The translations under genes and the position numbers were made by a program. Shown in pieces: positions 45,513 to 54,839 of a stretch of DNA of 64,000 nt. Location: the NCBI RefSeq assembly GCF_014204865.1, contig NZ_JACHMG010000001.1:7714501-7778500 (forward strand), read 5' to 3'. This stretch comes from Amycolatopsis jiangsuensis (GTDB taxonomy: Bacteria; Actinomycetota; Actinomycetes; Mycobacteriales; Pseudonocardiaceae). Each line of letters begins with the position of its first letter. Position 1 is the first letter of the stretch. Under the pieces are notes generated by a model. That model did not search any database. It was not told the DNA's origin and was given only the letters and a program-made list of their open reading frames with translations.

Positions 45513-45661
45513 CGCACTTGACCCATGGTTTTCCTCCAGCTGTTGATCGACCGCCGGCCGCCCGGGCCGACGCGGCCCGGGCGGCCGGCGAACTGCTGGA
45601 GCTGCTGGCGGCGGTTGTGAAGCTCGAGGCTGAACAGCCGGCTGAAGCGGACGAGGTGCGG

Positions 45662-45719
45662 AGCGCGAGTTGAGGTGCGCCCCGCCTTGGCTGTCGCCGG
45701 CGAAGGCGCGCACTGCTCC
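45662..45719. repeat. 58-bp hairpin repeat, copy A
   Basis: 52 of 58 bases match 48630-48687. Contains GCCTT...AAGGC complementarity. The stretch 45513-45926 otherwise holds only a fused open frame of low significance and no recognisable gene. Confidence 0.7.
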
Positions 45720-45926
45720 CACCCCGGCCGGGAATTTCGCACCCCGCCGCCGCAGACCTGGAAGGTCTGGTGACCAGGTTGGTCTCGTGGCGCCGATGAA
45801 TCCATGGCTCAGGCGGCGCGAGGTCGACACGCGGTTCGACTGCGAGATCTACGAGGGGCGGTCTTTCCGAGTGCGATTCTATGTGGGACCACCGACGTGC
45901 GCTCTTGACGACAGGACAGGTGACCT

Positions 45927-46937
45927 ATGGCGCTGACGGACGAGTTTGTCGACCTGCAGCGGATCGCGGCGCCCCAGCGCGAGGCGCAGTGGCAGGACCT
46001 GCTCTCGCGTACGCACCTGGACATGGCGGTGCAGCTCAGGCAGGGGACCGAGCCGCGGTCGTTTCGGGCCGCCGTCCGCCGCCGCTGGCTCGAAGACCTG
46101 GCCCTGGTCGACGTTCGCTGCGACGCCTGCCTCGGTGTGCGGGACGAGATGCTCGTCCGGCGTGCGGACCAACGCCGGATCGCAGTCACCGTTGCCCGAA
46201 GCGGTACCGAACGGGTCGGCCTTGGCGTCGGCAGCCTGCAGTTGCGTCCCGGCGACGCCCTGATCTGGGACAGCGCCCAGCCGGCCTGGTTCGAGGTGCC
46301 GAAACGGCTGCTCAAGCGCACGCTCGTAGTGCCGTACCCGGTTTGGCGGGCCGCGGGCGGGCCCCGGCTCGCCGGCGGCGGGGTGGTCGTCGACTCGGCC
46401 TCGTCCGCATGGCGGATGCTGCGCGGCTACCTCGACCTGCTGTCCGGGTCCCCCTCCCCGCCGGGCACCGTGGAATCGGCTCGCAACCTTGCCCTGGACC
46501 TGCTCGTGGCGGCAACCCAGGGCGGGTCCGTGCCGTCGGGGGACGACACCGAACTGCACGAGCAGTTGTGTTGGTGGATCGACGGGCACCTGGACCGCCC
46601 GATCACCGCCCGGATCCTCGCGGAGGCGCACGGCGTTTCGGAGCGGACGGTCTACCGCGCTTTCGCCCGCGCAGGGGAGACGGTTGCGGCCGCCGCACGG
46701 ACCCGCCGCCTCACCCGGGCACGTGAGGAGCTCGAGACCACGGACGCATCGGTCACCGAGACGGCGCACCGCTGGGGTTTCGCCGACGCCAGTCACTTCG
46801 CTCGGGCCTTCCGCCGTGAGTACGGCTGCGCCCCCCGCGACGTGCAAGCCGATCCGCTCGCCGGCGGTACCGGCGGGACCCGCCTGGTTCACCCGTCCCG
46901 GATGGCAGGGAATGGCCGGACCCGGACTGCCATCTGA
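45927..46937 (+). CDS. AraC family transcriptional regulator
   Basis: 336 residues: AraC_binding_2-type cupin-like N-terminal domain (about 30-190) and a C-terminal double HTH (ITARILAEAHGVSERTVYRAF ... SVTETAHRWGFADASHFARAFRREYG). Same strand as the hydrolase/dehalogenase genes that follow 75 bases later, so it may activate them. Confidence 0.92.
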   Translation: MALTDEFVDLQRIAAPQREAQWQDLLSRTHLDMAVQLRQGTEPRSFRAAVRRRWLEDLALVDVRCDACLGVRDEMLVRRADQRRIAVTVARSGTERVGLGVGSLQLRPGDALIWDSAQPAWFEVPKRLLKRTLVVPYPVWRAAGGPRLAGGGVVVDSASSAWRMLRGYLDLLSGSPSPPGTVESARNLALDLLVAATQGGSVPSGDDTELHEQLCWWIDGHLDRPITARILAEAHGVSERTVYRAFARAGETVAAAARTRRLTRAREELETTDASVTETAHRWGFADASHFARAFRREYGCAPRDVQADPLAGGTGGTRLVHPSRMAGNGRTRTAI

Positions 46938-47012
46938 CGGTCAGGTCCAAGCCTGCGCTCGCCTTGCCCTGAGACGGTGACCAAGTTGTCATCGACCGAG
47001 GAGGATTGTGCA

Positions 47013-47927
47013 ATGACGCGCGAGGACATCGAGTTCACGGTGGAGGGCACCACCATCCGCGGGTGGTTCTATCCCGCGGCGGGTACGGACGGGCCGACGG
47101 CGTGCGTAGTGGCGCAGCACGGCCTGTCGGCTGTCAAGGAGATGTGGCTAGACCACTACGCCGAGGCGTTCCAGGCCGCGGGGCTGGCCTGCGTGCTTTA
47201 CGACCACCCCGGCTTCGGGGCAAGTGACGCCGTACCCGGCTACCCACGTCAGGAAATCGATCCATGGCAGCAGATCCGCTTCATGCAGCACGCGATCACC
47301 TACGCCCAGAGTCGCCACGAGGTCGACCCGGAGCGCGTCGGCCTGTGGGGCTCCAGCTACGGCGGGGCACACGCGATCGTGGTCGCCGCGACCGACCGCC
47401 GGGTCAAGGCTGTGGTCTCCCAGCTCATGCCCGTGTCCGGGGCCGCAGCCTTCCAACAGCTCGTCCGCATCGACCGCTGGGCGCACATCGACGAGCTGTT
47501 CGCCGCGGAGCACGCGGCCCGGTTCGCGGGCAAGGAGGCGACCACGATCCCGGTGGCCACCAACGAACCCGACGGCGAAGCCGCGCTGCCCACGCCGGAG
47601 ACCTACCGGTGGTTCACGGAGACCGCGGCGGAACGGGCCCCGAGCTGGCGCAACGAGGTCACCCTGCTGTCGATGGAGTACTTCCGCGGTTACCTGCCCG
47701 GCGCGTGGCTCCCGCTCGTCTCCCCGACACCGTTGCTCATGGTCGTCGCGCCCCGCGATCGCCTCGCCGACGGCCAGCAGGCGATTCGCGCGTACGAGAC
47801 CGCACTGCACCCCAAACGGCTCGCACTGGTCGAGGGCGGGCACTTCGATTCCTACAGTGGGCCCGGTTTCGAAGTGGCCTCCGGGCACGCGGTGGACTGG
47901 TTCGTCGAGCACCTGCGCGATGTCTGA
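47013..47927 (+). CDS. Alpha/beta hydrolase
   Basis: 304 residues: oxyanion motif VVAQHGLSAVKEMW, nucleophile elbow GSS115YGG, and late EGGHFDSY for the catalytic His. Related to the DUF1100/dienelactone-hydrolase-like group, like the protein at 34433 but only distantly. GAGGAGG precedes the ATG. It overlaps the haloacid dehalogenase start by eight bases, so the two are co-translated. Confidence 0.9.
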   Translation: MTREDIEFTVEGTTIRGWFYPAAGTDGPTACVVAQHGLSAVKEMWLDHYAEAFQAAGLACVLYDHPGFGASDAVPGYPRQEIDPWQQIRFMQHAITYAQSRHEVDPERVGLWGSSYGGAHAIVVAATDRRVKAVVSQLMPVSGAAAFQQLVRIDRWAHIDELFAAEHAARFAGKEATTIPVATNEPDGEAALPTPETYRWFTETAAERAPSWRNEVTLLSMEYFRGYLPGAWLPLVSPTPLLMVVAPRDRLADGQQAIRAYETALHPKRLALVEGGHFDSYSGPGFEVASGHAVDWFVEHLRDV

Positions 47928-48606
47928 CGGTGCAGCGCCACCTGTACTGGCGTTCGACGTCAACGAGACCCTGCTGGATCTCGGCGTTCTCGACCCGTTG
48001 TTCGAGGAGCTAGTCGGTGACGCTGAGTTGCGGGGGGCCTGGTTCGGGTCGGCCCTGCAGCTGGCGTTCGTCGGTGGGCTGACCGGCCGGTACGCCGACT
48101 TCACCGCTTGTCAACGGGCTGCGCTGCACATGACCGCGGCGCGGGCCGGTCGGGCGCTCCCGGCGTCGGCACCGGACCGAGTGGTGGATGCCATGCGCTT
48201 GCTGCCGCCACACCCCGAGGTCGGCGCTGTGCTCGGGCGGCTCGGGACGGCGGGGTTCCGGCTGGTCGCGCTGACGAACTCCGCTCCCGACGTCGCCGGC
48301 CGGCAGCTCGACCACGCCGGCCTGACGTCGTTCTTCGAAGCGGTCTTCTCCGCCGGCGAGGTGCGCGTCCTCAAGCCTGCGGCCGAGCCGTATCGGATGG
48401 TCGCGCAGCGGTGCGGTGTGGGTATCGAAGAGACTTGCCTCGTCGCTGCACACGCCTGGGACGTCTCAGGCGCGCTCGCCGCCGGGGCGCGCGCTGCCTT
48501 CGTTGCGCGGGCAGGCGCCGTTCCGAGTCCGTTGGGCCCCCGACCGGACTGGGTCGGTCGTGACCTGTCGGAGGTCGCCGGCCTCCTTGTCGCGGCCCGC
48601 AAGTAA
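47920..48606 (+). CDS. Haloacid dehalogenase type II
   Basis: 228 residues, HAD superfamily: nucleophile Asp13 in AFDVNETLLDL, motif II LTNSAPD, motif III Lys in RVLKPAAEPY, motif IV AHAWDVSGA. This matches L-2-haloacid dehalogenases, although many homologues are phosphatase-like. Overlaps the upstream hydrolase gene, giving a two-enzyme ester/halo-acid module. Confidence 0.9.
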   Translation: MSDGAAPPVLAFDVNETLLDLGVLDPLFEELVGDAELRGAWFGSALQLAFVGGLTGRYADFTACQRAALHMTAARAGRALPASAPDRVVDAMRLLPPHPEVGAVLGRLGTAGFRLVALTNSAPDVAGRQLDHAGLTSFFEAVFSAGEVRVLKPAAEPYRMVAQRCGVGIEETCLVAAHAWDVSGALAAGARAAFVARAGAVPSPLGPRPDWVGRDLSEVAGLLVAARK

Positions 48607-48629
48607 CTGGTGATAGGGACGACGTCCGC

Positions 48630-48687
48630 AGCGCGAGTTGGGGTGCGGCCCGCCTTGGCCTTCGCGGGCGAAGGCGGGCACTGCTCC
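48630..48687. repeat. 58-bp hairpin repeat, copy B
   Basis: Second copy of 45662-45719. Here nested stems CCCGCCTT/AAGGCGGG and GCCTTCG/CGAAGGC are perfect. It lies 23 bases past the dehalogenase stop, so it could also act as a terminator. Confidence 0.7.
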
Positions 48688-48809
48688 GCCCGGCTCGGAA
48701 TCCTGCGCCCGGCCGTGGGTCTGTTGGGACGGCTCTCGCACGCTGCGCGCTTCCGCACGGCGCGTGCTGGCAATTGTGCTGCCCGAGATCATGGCTACGA
48801 CCGCCCCGC

Positions 48810-49079
48810 GACAGCCCGTCGGCAACGGCTGCTCGCCGCCGCGGTGGGCATCGATACCGAATGCTTGACCGACGACGAGGCCGACGGCGTGGTCGTGCAG
48901 TGGCTTCAGGACCTCGTCACCCGTCTGGGATCAGGAAGCGGTTGAGTGATTACGGTGCGCCCGATTCGGACCTGCCGGGCGTCGCGCGGGACGCTCTCGC
49001 CGACTTCACAAAACCGACCAACCTGATTCCGGTCGACGAGGCCCACGCCATCGTCGAACTTCTCCACAGGGTGCTGTGA
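48810..49079 (+). pseudogene. Fe-containing alcohol dehydrogenase C-terminal remnant
   Basis: One frame gives RQRLLAAAVGIDTECLTDDE and VVVQWLQDLVTRLGS; after a frame change near 48935 another gives KRLSDYGAPDSDLPGVARDA and KPTNLIPVDEAHAIVELLHR with a stop at 49079. Together they match the C-terminus of iron-dependent alcohol dehydrogenases. The catalytic part is gone. Confidence 0.7.
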
Positions 49080-49116
49080 CCACAACGGCGGACCTGCGCG
49101 AGGCGTTTCAGTCACT

Positions 49117-49686
49117 TCAATTCCGCCGGTCGGGCGGTGGGCTCGGAGGTGGAGGATCCAGGGAGATCTCTTCCCAGAACTCGCGGAACGCTTCGGCCAG
49201 TTTCACGCCGAGGCGCAGCGGCGCCATCCGGCGGTCGTGTCCGTGCCGGGGCAGTTCGTGGGCCGCGATCTGCCGGTAGCGCTCGAGTCGCCGCTCGTAG
49301 AGTGAGATTTCGCGTTCGGCCAGCTCGACGAGCGCCGACGGTGGCAGGGAGTCGCTGAAGAACAAGCGAAGGACGGCTTCGTCCCGCATCTCGAACACAT
49401 CGTCCACGGGCTTGGCGAGCCAGGTCTGCAGCGCACTTCGTCCCAGTGAGGTGAGCGTGAAGAACTTCCGCCGCCGTCCACCGGCCTCTTCCTCGACGTC
49501 CAGGTGCCCGGACGCGGCCAGGCGGGCCGGTTCGCGGTACAGCTGGGAATGCGGGAACTTCCAGAAGAACTCGACGGACTTCTGCACGGCCGCCTCCAGC
49601 TCGTACGGCGTCGACGCACCGCGGAGGTGGATGAGCCCGAGGACGACGTAGGAGGTCGGGCTCAAGCGTATCTCGTCGGCAGCCAT
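49117..49686 (-). CDS. PadR family transcriptional regulator
   Basis: 189 residues: winged-helix PadR domain (LSPTSYVVLGLIHLRGASTPYELEAAVQ ... YREPARLAASGHLDVEEEAGGRRRKFFTLT) plus a C-terminal Vir-like helical dimerisation region. Divergent from the acyl-CoA ligase operon, whose promoter carries a 19-bp palindrome between its -35 and -10 elements. Likely represses that operon. Confidence 0.92.
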   Translation of the reverse strand: MAADEIRLSPTSYVVLGLIHLRGASTPYELEAAVQKSVEFFWKFPHSQLYREPARLAASGHLDVEEEAGGRRRKFFTLTSLGRSALQTWLAKPVDDVFEMRDEAVLRLFFSDSLPPSALVELAEREISLYERRLERYRQIAAHELPRHGHDRRMAPLRLGVKLAEAFREFWEEISLDPPPPSPPPDRRN

Positions 49687-49758
49687 GCCGGTCATTGTCC
49701 TTGATGGCGAAGGAACCGGCAGGCAAGGCGGCGCCCTTCCGCAGGAGACAGCCGTCCG

Positions 49759-49788
49759 TTGACAACCCTCCGAATCGGAGGGTCTAAT
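49759..49788 (+). promoter_or_regulatory. Promoter with PadR operator embedded in its spacer
   Basis: -35 TTGACA (49759-49764) and -10 TCTAAT (49783-49788), 18 bp apart. The spacer is almost exactly the palindrome ACCCTCCGAATCGGAGGGT (49765-49783). Binding there would block RNA polymerase. Confidence 0.8.
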
Positions 49789-49826
49789 GTGCATGAACCC
49801 TCTGCCCGGCACTTCGAAGGAAGCCG

Positions 49827-51458
49827 ATGACGCTTTCACCAACGCAGTCGATTCGTACGGACAGTTCCGGCGTGCGGATCGCCCCGACCACGATCGGGGT
49901 CGCGCTGCTCGATGCCGCGACGCGCTATTCGGATTCCCCCGCCCTGGTCGAGGGCGTGAGCGGCGACGGCTCGAACGACGCCCGGATGTGGACCTACGCC
50001 GAGCTCGCCGAGGACGCGGCGAACGTCGCACGCGCCTTGCTGGCGAGGTTTTCTCCCGGCGAGCGCGTCGCCGTGTGGTCGACCAACCGGCCGGAGTGGA
50101 TCCTGCTCCAGTTCGGCGCGGCACTCGCCGGCCTCACTCTCGTCACGGTCAACCCGGCCTACAAGGACAGCGAAGTCGCTTATGTGCTGGGCCAATCCCG
50201 AGCGGACGGACTTTTCGTCGAGCCATCGGTACGGTCACGCGACCTGCTCGCAGTCGCGAAGCGGGTGAATGCCGAGCTGCCAACGCTGCGCGCCATCGTC
50301 TCACTGGACGACTGGCAGGAGTTCGCGATGATGGCCGCGGACGGTCCACGCGAACTGCCGCGAGTCGACCCTCGCGACCCGGCGCAGATCCAGTACACGT
50401 CCGGCACCACCGGATTTCCCAAGGGTGCTCTCCTCGCGCACGACGGATTGGCGCTCAACGGCCGGGTTTTCGCCGAAACCATCGGTGCCGGGCGCGACGA
50501 CACGTGGATCAACCCGATGCCGCTGTTCCACACCGCCGGGTGCGGACTCGCCACACTGGGCGCGTTGCAGACCGGCGGGTGCCAGGTCCTTCCGCGGGCG
50601 TTCGACGCCGATGTGATGCTCGACTTGTTCGAGCGACACAGTGGCACCGTGATGCTGTCGGTGCCGACGATGCTGATCCGCATCCTCGACGCGCAACGCG
50701 AACGCCCCCGTGATGTCTCCACATGGAGGCTGACGGCCCTCGGCGGGGCACCGGTTCCGACCGAGATCGTTCGCCGAGCGCAGCGCGACGTCGGCGTCGA
50801 AGTGCTGATCGGGTTCGGGCAGACCGAGTCCTCGCCCTACATCACGCACACGGTGCCCGACGATCCGCACCCCTTGTGGTTCGAGACCATCGGGCGCCCG
50901 CTTCCCGGAGTCGAGGTCAAGATCGCCGACCAGGCCACCGGTGAAGTCACGCAGATCGGCGGCCCCGGCGAAATATGCACGCGGGGGCGGTGCGTGATGC
51001 TTGGGTACTTCGACGACGAGGAGGCCACGGCCCGGGCGATCGACCCGGACGGCTGGCTGCACACCGGTGACGTGGGCTCGATGGACGAGCACGGTTACCT
51101 CCGGGTCAGCGGTCGGATCAAGGACCTCATCATCCGCGGTGGGGAGAACATCTACCCCCGCGAGGTCGAAGACGTCCTGTACGAGCATCCGGCGGTCGAG
51201 AACGTGGCCGTTGTCGGACTGCCAGACGAACACTGGGGTGAGACCGTGGCCGCTTTCGTCCAGCTCCGCCCCGGAGTCGACCTCGACAAGGCGGAGTTGG
51301 AAGCGCTGTCGCGCTCTCGGCTGGCGTCATACAAGGTTCCGCGAGTCTGGCAGGTCGTCACGCAGCTTCCGCAAACCGCTTCGGGCAAGGTTCAGAAATT
51401 CGCGCTTCGCGACGCCTACTTGGCGGAGCGGCCCGCCGGAACCGGGGAAGCACGATGA
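49827..51458 (+). CDS. AMP-dependent acyl-CoA synthetase/ligase
   Basis: 543 residues of the ANL superfamily. Motifs: P-loop YTSGTTGFPKGALL, GFGQTES, WLHTGDVGSMDEHGYL, GRIKDLIIRGGENIYP, and the catalytic Lys in PQTASGKVQKF near the C-terminus. It activates a carboxylic acid (medium/long chain or aromatic) as acyl-AMP and transfers it to CoA. First gene of a PadR-controlled operon; overlaps the SDR gene by ATGA. Confidence 0.92.
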   Translation: MTLSPTQSIRTDSSGVRIAPTTIGVALLDAATRYSDSPALVEGVSGDGSNDARMWTYAELAEDAANVARALLARFSPGERVAVWSTNRPEWILLQFGAALAGLTLVTVNPAYKDSEVAYVLGQSRADGLFVEPSVRSRDLLAVAKRVNAELPTLRAIVSLDDWQEFAMMAADGPRELPRVDPRDPAQIQYTSGTTGFPKGALLAHDGLALNGRVFAETIGAGRDDTWINPMPLFHTAGCGLATLGALQTGGCQVLPRAFDADVMLDLFERHSGTVMLSVPTMLIRILDAQRERPRDVSTWRLTALGGAPVPTEIVRRAQRDVGVEVLIGFGQTESSPYITHTVPDDPHPLWFETIGRPLPGVEVKIADQATGEVTQIGGPGEICTRGRCVMLGYFDDEEATARAIDPDGWLHTGDVGSMDEHGYLRVSGRIKDLIIRGGENIYPREVEDVLYEHPAVENVAVVGLPDEHWGETVAAFVQLRPGVDLDKAELEALSRSRLASYKVPRVWQVVTQLPQTASGKVQKFALRDAYLAERPAGTGEAR

Positions 51459-52270
51459 GCAGCTTGAAGGACCGCACGGTCTTCATTACCGGCGGATCCC
51501 GCGGCATCGGCCGCGCAATCGCCCTGCGGGCTGCGCGTGACGGCGCGAACGTCGTCCTGGCAGCGAAGACCGCCGAACCTCACCCGACACTCAGCGGCAC
51601 CATCCACACCGTCGCGGCCGAGATCGAGGAGGCGGGCGGTCAGGCGCTCCCGCTGGCGGTCGACGTGCGTGACAGCGACCGGGTGGCGGATGCGGTCGCA
51701 GCGGCGGCCGAGCGGTTTGGCGGGATCGACGTTCTCGTCAACAACGCCAGCGCAGTGTTCCTCGGAGACGTCGAATCCACTCCGGTCAAACGGTTCGACC
51801 TGGTTTTCGACATCAACGTCCGCGGCACGTTCCTGGTGTCGCAGCAGTGCATCCCGTACTTGCGCCACTCGGACAACCCGCACATCGTGACGTTGTCCCC
51901 GCCCATCGACCTGTCGCCGGGGTGGTTCGCCGGCAGGACGGCGTACACGATGTCGAAGTATGCGATGAGCATGACCGTCGCCGGCCTCGCCGCCGAGCTG
52001 GCCGACAACGGCGTAGCCGTCAACGCGTTGTGGCCCAGGACGATGATCTACACCGCCGCGTCCGCGATGTTCGACATCGGTGCGGCCGGGTGCCGCACCG
52101 AGGAGATCATGGCCGATGCAGCCTACGAGATCGTCACGTCGCCGGCGGCGAAGCGTTCCGGGGAGTTTCTGATCGACGAAGATGTCTTGCGAGCGTCGGG
52201 TGTCGACGACTTCTCGCGATATGAAGTCGTTCCGGGAGCGCCAATACAGGTCGATTTGTTCGTGGCGTGA
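51455..52270 (+). CDS. Short-chain dehydrogenase/reductase (HSDL2-like)
   Basis: 271 residues: cofactor motif TGGSRGIG, NNAS, and the YTMSK active-site Tyr/Lys. The VVLAAKTAEPHPTLSGTIHT insertion and C-terminal layout are typical of HSDL2-type SDRs acting on lipid-like substrates. The upstream catalytic Ser region reads TLSPPID. Translationally coupled to the acyl-CoA ligase. Confidence 0.9.
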   Translation: MSSLKDRTVFITGGSRGIGRAIALRAARDGANVVLAAKTAEPHPTLSGTIHTVAAEIEEAGGQALPLAVDVRDSDRVADAVAAAAERFGGIDVLVNNASAVFLGDVESTPVKRFDLVFDINVRGTFLVSQQCIPYLRHSDNPHIVTLSPPIDLSPGWFAGRTAYTMSKYAMSMTVAGLAAELADNGVAVNALWPRTMIYTAASAMFDIGAAGCRTEEIMADAAYEIVTSPAAKRSGEFLIDEDVLRASGVDDFSRYEVVPGAPIQVDLFVA

Positions 52271-52280
52271 CTGAGCGGGT

Positions 52281-52321
52281 GGCACCGGGACGGTGCAGGT
52301 CCAGGTCTGGACCTTGGTGCC
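52281..52321 (+). terminator. Hairpin after the ligase-SDR operon
   Basis: AGGTCCA-GGTC-TGGACCT forms a 7-bp stem (52297-52314), extended by GGCACC/GGTGCC outside. It starts ten bases after the SDR stop. Confidence 0.55.
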
Positions 52322-52399
52322 GGTTGGTCGCGCCGCGGTCCTTCATGCCCAGGTGCTTGGTGTGCCGGCGTTGAGGAGGAACCGTCTGCGCCGGTGGTT

Positions 52400-52745
52400 G
52401 AGGGCGCCGAAGCAGTCCGCAGCTGCACTACGATGCGGTCCGCCGTGCCGTTGCCGGTGACGTCGAGGCATTTACCGCCCTCCGGGGAGTCGATGCGCAC
52501 CGCGCCCGGCTTCACGAACTTGCTCAGGTGACCGAGCACGTAGTACTCGGCGTGGTAGGTGATGGTGCCGTCGTAGACCTTCGCGATACCCGTTCAGTTT
52601 TCGCAGTTGCCGAGCAACGGTCCGTGCTGCCCGTCGAGCGCAAGGTTCCACATCGCCACGGTCCGCGCCCAGTTTCGAGTGGCTCCCATCCGGGAAGGAG
52701 TTCGCTTCGTTCCGGACCATCAGAGGTCGATCGGCACGCCCGCGC
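52400..52745 (-). pseudogene. GH30 glucosylceramidase-like remnant
   Basis: The minus strand reads GATRNWARTVAMWNLALDGQ, LLGNCEN-stop-TGIAKVYDGTITYHAE, and YYVLGHLSKFVKPGAVRID, the C-terminal catalytic edge of GH30 enzymes, then KCLDVTGNGTADRIVVQL as in a ricin-type CBM13 start. An in-frame TGA and missing N-terminus mark it as dead. From 52746 to 52993 I see no recognisable gene. Confidence 0.7.
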
Positions 52746-52993
52746 CGGCGGCTAACGTGCCGCCGGGCTACGGGGAGTCCGTCTTTGGCGGCCAGGGGCT
52801 GTCGGGGTGCCGACCGTCGAAGACGGGCCGTTCCCGGTGGACCGGGAGAACTCCACGGATTGTGCGCAGGATCGGTCCTTCTGCTGCTGCAACAGTGGCG
52901 GCTGTCGGGTGGTGAAAGTAGTAGTGACGTTGAGGTATCAGCCGGACCGGGTGTGCCGAGCCGTGCGGAACGGGCAGGCACACCCGGTCACGG

Positions 52994-53752
52994 TCACGGC
53001 TGGTCGGTCGGGCGGATCACGATCTCGTTGACGGCGACCCGGCGCGGGTTGGTGACGATGTATCCGATGGCGTCGGCGATGTCTTCGGCGTGGAGCGCTT
53101 CAACCTTGCCGAACGCGGCGGTGAAGTCCGAATCGGAATTGTCTTTCTGGTCGAACAGCTCGCTCTCGGTGCGGCCGGGCTCGATCACGGAGAACCGGAT
53201 GTTGCGAGTCGTGTATTCCTGGCGCCACGCTTCGGTGGCGGCGGTTACGGCGAACTTCGTGGCGTTGTAGACCGCGACAGTCGGCGCGGCGAAGCGGCCG
53301 GCGACCGAGGAGATGTTGACGACGTCGGTCACTTGGCGCGGGCTGTCCTGTGCGGCGGTCAGCAGGTGGGGCAGCGCCGCCTTGGTGATGTAGAGCAGGC
53401 CACGCAGATTGATGTCGATCATGCGGTCCCACTCGTCCAGTGGCGACTCGTCCGAGGGGCCGTTCAGCATCAGGCCAGCGGCGTTGACCAGCGTGTCCAG
53501 GCGGCCGAGCTCGCTGACGGTGCGCTCGATTGCCTGAGTCGCGGCGGACGCGTCGGTGAGGTCGGCGGCGATCACGATCGCCGTTCCGCCCTCGGCTCGG
53601 ACCTCGGCGGCCAGCTCTTCGAGGCGGTCGGCCCGGCGTGCCGCCAGTGCGACGGCGGCACCCGCGTCGGTGAGGCGGCGAACGGTCGCGCGGCCGATGC
53701 CGCTCGAGGCACCGGTGACGAGCGCGACGGTGCCGGTGAGGTTCTCAGCCAT
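52994..53752 (-). CDS. Short-chain dehydrogenase/reductase
   Basis: 252 residues, classical SDR: TGASSGIG cofactor motif, NAAG, Ser in VNISSVAG, and YNATK with catalytic Tyr and Lys. Resembles YdfG/clavulanate-dehydrogenase-type NADP oxidoreductases. The ATG at 53752 follows GGAGGG. Divergent from an XRE regulator with a 13-bp palindrome between them. Confidence 0.92.
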   Translation of the reverse strand: MAENLTGTVALVTGASSGIGRATVRRLTDAGAAVALAARRADRLEELAAEVRAEGGTAIVIAADLTDASAATQAIERTVSELGRLDTLVNAAGLMLNGPSDESPLDEWDRMIDINLRGLLYITKAALPHLLTAAQDSPRQVTDVVNISSVAGRFAAPTVAVYNATKFAVTAATEAWRQEYTTRNIRFSVIEPGRTESELFDQKDNSDSDFTAAFGKVEALHAEDIADAIGYIVTNPRRVAVNEIVIRPTDQP

Positions 53753-53844
53753 GGGAATTTCCCTCCAGGTCGGTTTCGGCTTCCTCTCCATGAGACCAGC
53801 GCGAACGGCCGAGTGGAACGGGATAGCACGCACCCGTGTAACTG

Positions 53845-53857
53845 GTACTCGGAGTAC
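53845..53857. promoter_or_regulatory. Palindrome between SDR and XRE genes
   Basis: GTACTC-G-GAGTAC, a perfect 13-bp palindrome in the divergent promoter region, 46 bases before the XRE start. Confidence 0.55.
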
Positions 53858-53903
53858 GCGTTAGGACGAGCGAAATCGCCGGGCACCGTGGAGAATCGAA
53901 GAC

Positions 53904-54788
53904 ATGACCTCGTCGAACCCCTTGCGCGAGTTCCTTGTCTCGCGCCGCGCGCAGATCGAACCCGAGTCGGTGGGTTTGCGGGCTTCCCCGGTCCCGCGGC
54001 GACGCCCGGGGCTGCGGCGCGAGGAGGTCGCAGCGCTCGCGGGGGTGAGCGTGGACTATTACGCGCGGCTGGAGCAGGGGCGCATCGGGAACGTTTCCGA
54101 CCAGGTCCTCACCGCGATCGAGGACGCGTTGCGTCTCGATCCGCTGGAGCGCGAGCATCTGCGTGGTCTCGTCAGCTCCGGACCGGCGAAGCCGCGGCGC
54201 AGCCGTCCGATCAAGACGCGCGTGCGGGATTCGGTGCGGGCGCTGGTGGAGGCCGTCGACCCGGTTCCGGCTCTGCTGCAGGGGCCGCGCATGGATATCC
54301 TCGCGTGGAACCGGTCCGCGTCGGTCCTGCTGGCAGACTTCGCCACGATGGCACCGGAAGATCGCAACGTCGCGCGCTGGTTGTTTCTCGACCGCTCGAC
54401 GAGGGAGCGATACCCCGACTGGGAGGAGGTCGCGACTTCGACCGTCGCCGCGCTGAGGGCCAATCGCGACCCACTCCGTCCCGACGAGGCCCTGGAACGG
54501 CTCGTCGGCGAGCTGTCGGTGGCCTCCGACGAGTTCGCGCGCTACTGGGCGGACTATCGGCTGTTCAAGCACGGTCACGGCAAAAAGCGGCTCTACCACC
54601 CGACCGTGGGAGTGATGACGCTCAACTACGAGACGCTGAACATCGCCGATTCGGCCGGCCAGTTCGTTTCGACCTATACCGCCGACGTCGGGTCGCCGTC
54701 CGAGGAACGCCTGAACATCCTCCTGAGCTGGAGCCAGGAGCTCGCGGGTGCGGACGTCGAGGAAGAACGCTACGGCCGCCAGCCTTGA
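53904..54788 (+). CDS. XRE family regulator with MmyB-like ligand domain
   Basis: 294 residues: N-terminal HTH (RRPGLRREEVAALAGVSVDYYARLEQGR) and the C-terminal MmyB-like PAS-type domain common in actinomycetes (ILAWNRSASVLLADFA ... FKHGHGKKRLYHPTVGVMTL). Such regulators usually control a divergent SDR, as here. Confidence 0.92.
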   Translation: MTSSNPLREFLVSRRAQIEPESVGLRASPVPRRRPGLRREEVAALAGVSVDYYARLEQGRIGNVSDQVLTAIEDALRLDPLEREHLRGLVSSGPAKPRRSRPIKTRVRDSVRALVEAVDPVPALLQGPRMDILAWNRSASVLLADFATMAPEDRNVARWLFLDRSTRERYPDWEEVATSTVAALRANRDPLRPDEALERLVGELSVASDEFARYWADYRLFKHGHGKKRLYHPTVGVMTLNYETLNIADSAGQFVSTYTADVGSPSEERLNILLSWSQELAGADVEEERYGRQP

Positions 54789-54839
54789 CCTGGCGTTGAC
54801 GCGAGATCTGAAATGTCGCCGAAACGGCTGTCGCGTCGA

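Noticed and set aside
52746-52993. A 71-codon open frame on the minus strand
   Set aside because: It shows no domain, no ribosome site and no conserved pattern; probably chance in GC-rich DNA.
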